In this document: piece by piece, positions 63,430-64,000 of the stretch | How positions within the stretch are numbered: position 1 is the stretch's first letter | Layout of the letters: the number at the start of each line of letters is the position of its first letter | Origin: Arthrinium phaeospermum | Taxonomy: Eukaryota; Ascomycota; Sordariomycetes; Amphisphaeriales; Apiosporaceae | Length of the DNA stretch: 64,000 bases | Reading direction: 5' to 3' | NCBI GenBank assembly: GCA_006503535.1 | Contig: QYRS01000007.1 | Coordinates: 1,984,001 to 2,048,000 of the forward strand | Program-made: the position numbers and the translations under genes | The notes under the pieces: model-generated | What the model saw: the letters and a program-made list of their open reading frames with translations, nothing else | What the model was told of the DNA's origin: nothing | Database searches by the model: none

Positions 63430-64000
63430 ATGACCACCGAGTTGGATCCGGCCATATTTGCGGGTAAGTTCCCGGGCTTGGATATCGTGGGGCACTATTG
63501 CAGGTGTGTTGTCTCGATAGAATCATTTATTAACACCTGCTCTAGTTTTGGCTCCCGATTCCGAGGTCATATCAAAATGCCCACATGGCAAAGGAAGTTG
63601 GTCGACGGGATACAAGCTAGATGTGAGGAGCGCAGGAATAGTGCATAGTTACTTCCTCAAGGTATCTCTTTGCAAAAACGGCGTCAGCCCATGTTGCCGC
63701 TGTTAAGCTTGTTTCTGCCAGATCATTCATAGACCTCGCCATGCGGAACTCGCCAGGGGCGAATTTGAGAGCCAGAGGGAGCTGCATAAGTACTTGCCGG
63801 GCAATGTGGCGGTCCCTATAGGATACGGTACACTCGCTTCAGACCCCTCGTCCTCCTTCCTCCTCACCGGGTTCCTAGACCTCAGCGAGGAGGTCCCTGG
63901 GCCCGCCCAGCTCGCAGAGGTCCTGAAGAAGCTGCACGGGACTTCCGCCTCGCCTGGCGGGCGCTTTGGCTTCCACGTCCCGACCTTCAACGGGGTTGTT
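63430..64000 (+). CDS. fructosamine-3-kinase-like protein (5' part, runs off right edge)
   Basis: Exons 63430-63463, 63546-63661 and 63722 onward, open to base 64000; phases agree and introns are 82 and 60 nt. MTTELDPAIFA then VLAPDSEVISKCPHGKG are the N-terminal helix and first strand; GEFESQRELHKYL includes the acid of the kinase N-lobe; VAVPIGYGTLASDPSSSFLLTGFLDL is the hinge region; and LAEVLKKLHGTS with GRFGFHVPTFNG begins the C-lobe, a segment highly characteristic of ketosamine/ribulosamine kinases. The catalytic HxD part lies beyond the window. Such enzymes phosphorylate the sugar of glycated amines and proteins, leading to deglycation. About 143 residues are visible. Confidence 0.85.

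Overview
The window looks like chromosomal DNA of a filamentous ascomycete, most likely a Sordariomycete. The evidence is protein genes interrupted by short GT-AG introns (mostly 50-140 nt, with CTRAC-like branch sites), a CpA-depleted AT-rich island typical of repeat-induced point mutation (RIP), and fungal-restricted families (Pth11-like receptor, LYC1-type acetyltransferase, CVNH lectin, RNF10/MAG2 RING protein). I rebuilt 21 protein genes (two of them cut by the window ends), several from exons too short to show as open frames, plus one tRNA gene and a few relics.

Layout. 1-5.4 kb: an intronless vWA/zinc-cluster protein running off the left edge, and a four-segment membrane protein, both on the minus strand. 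6.5-7.96 kb: a RIP-decayed repeat. 9.7-20.6 kb: an MFS transporter, a seven-helix receptor, an amino-acid/GABA-type permease, an 83-residue soluble protein and a secreted NTF2-like protein. 21-28.8 kb: a membrane glycoprotein, a PAQR (haemolysin III) receptor, a CRAL-TRIO lipid-transfer protein and an unrecognised Cys/His protein, all carrying single-base frame breaks, mostly in homopolymers. 29.3-37.5 kb: a TMEM14 protein, an alpha/beta hydrolase with an Asp nucleophile, an aldo-keto reductase, a small putative mitochondrial protein and a KstD-like flavoprotein. 38.1 kb: tRNA-Ser(CGA). 39-47.6 kb: RNF10-like RING protein and a nine-exon secreted GH2 glycosidase. 48.8-55.2 kb: a co-oriented minus-strand run of GST, SDR, sulfatase relic, peroxisomal acyl-CoA ligase and EthD protein. 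56.5-64 kb: Pth11-like receptor, LYC1-like acetyltransferase, CVNH lectin and the 5' part of a fructosamine-kinase-like gene.

The most unusual object is the tRNA-Ser(CGA) gene at 38101-38248. Besides an 8-nt insert at the usual 37/38 position, it is interrupted between G18 and G19 of the D-loop by 59 nt with perfect mRNA-type intron signals (GTATGT, TACTAAC, CATAG). Removing both inserts gives a textbook class II serine tRNA. The insert begins with G, so the Pol III box A is preserved, and it has no T-run that would terminate Pol III. A spliceosomal intron inside a tRNA is not something I know to have been described, although mRNA-type introns in fungal U6 genes are a precedent in a Pol III transcript.

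The second theme is sequence integrity. Four neighbouring genes between 21.3 and 28.8 kb need single-base corrections to read through, and a 60-bp exact tandem duplication sits in one of them, while nearly all genes outside this block are intact. Either this is a poorly polished stretch of assembly or a decaying chromosomal block.
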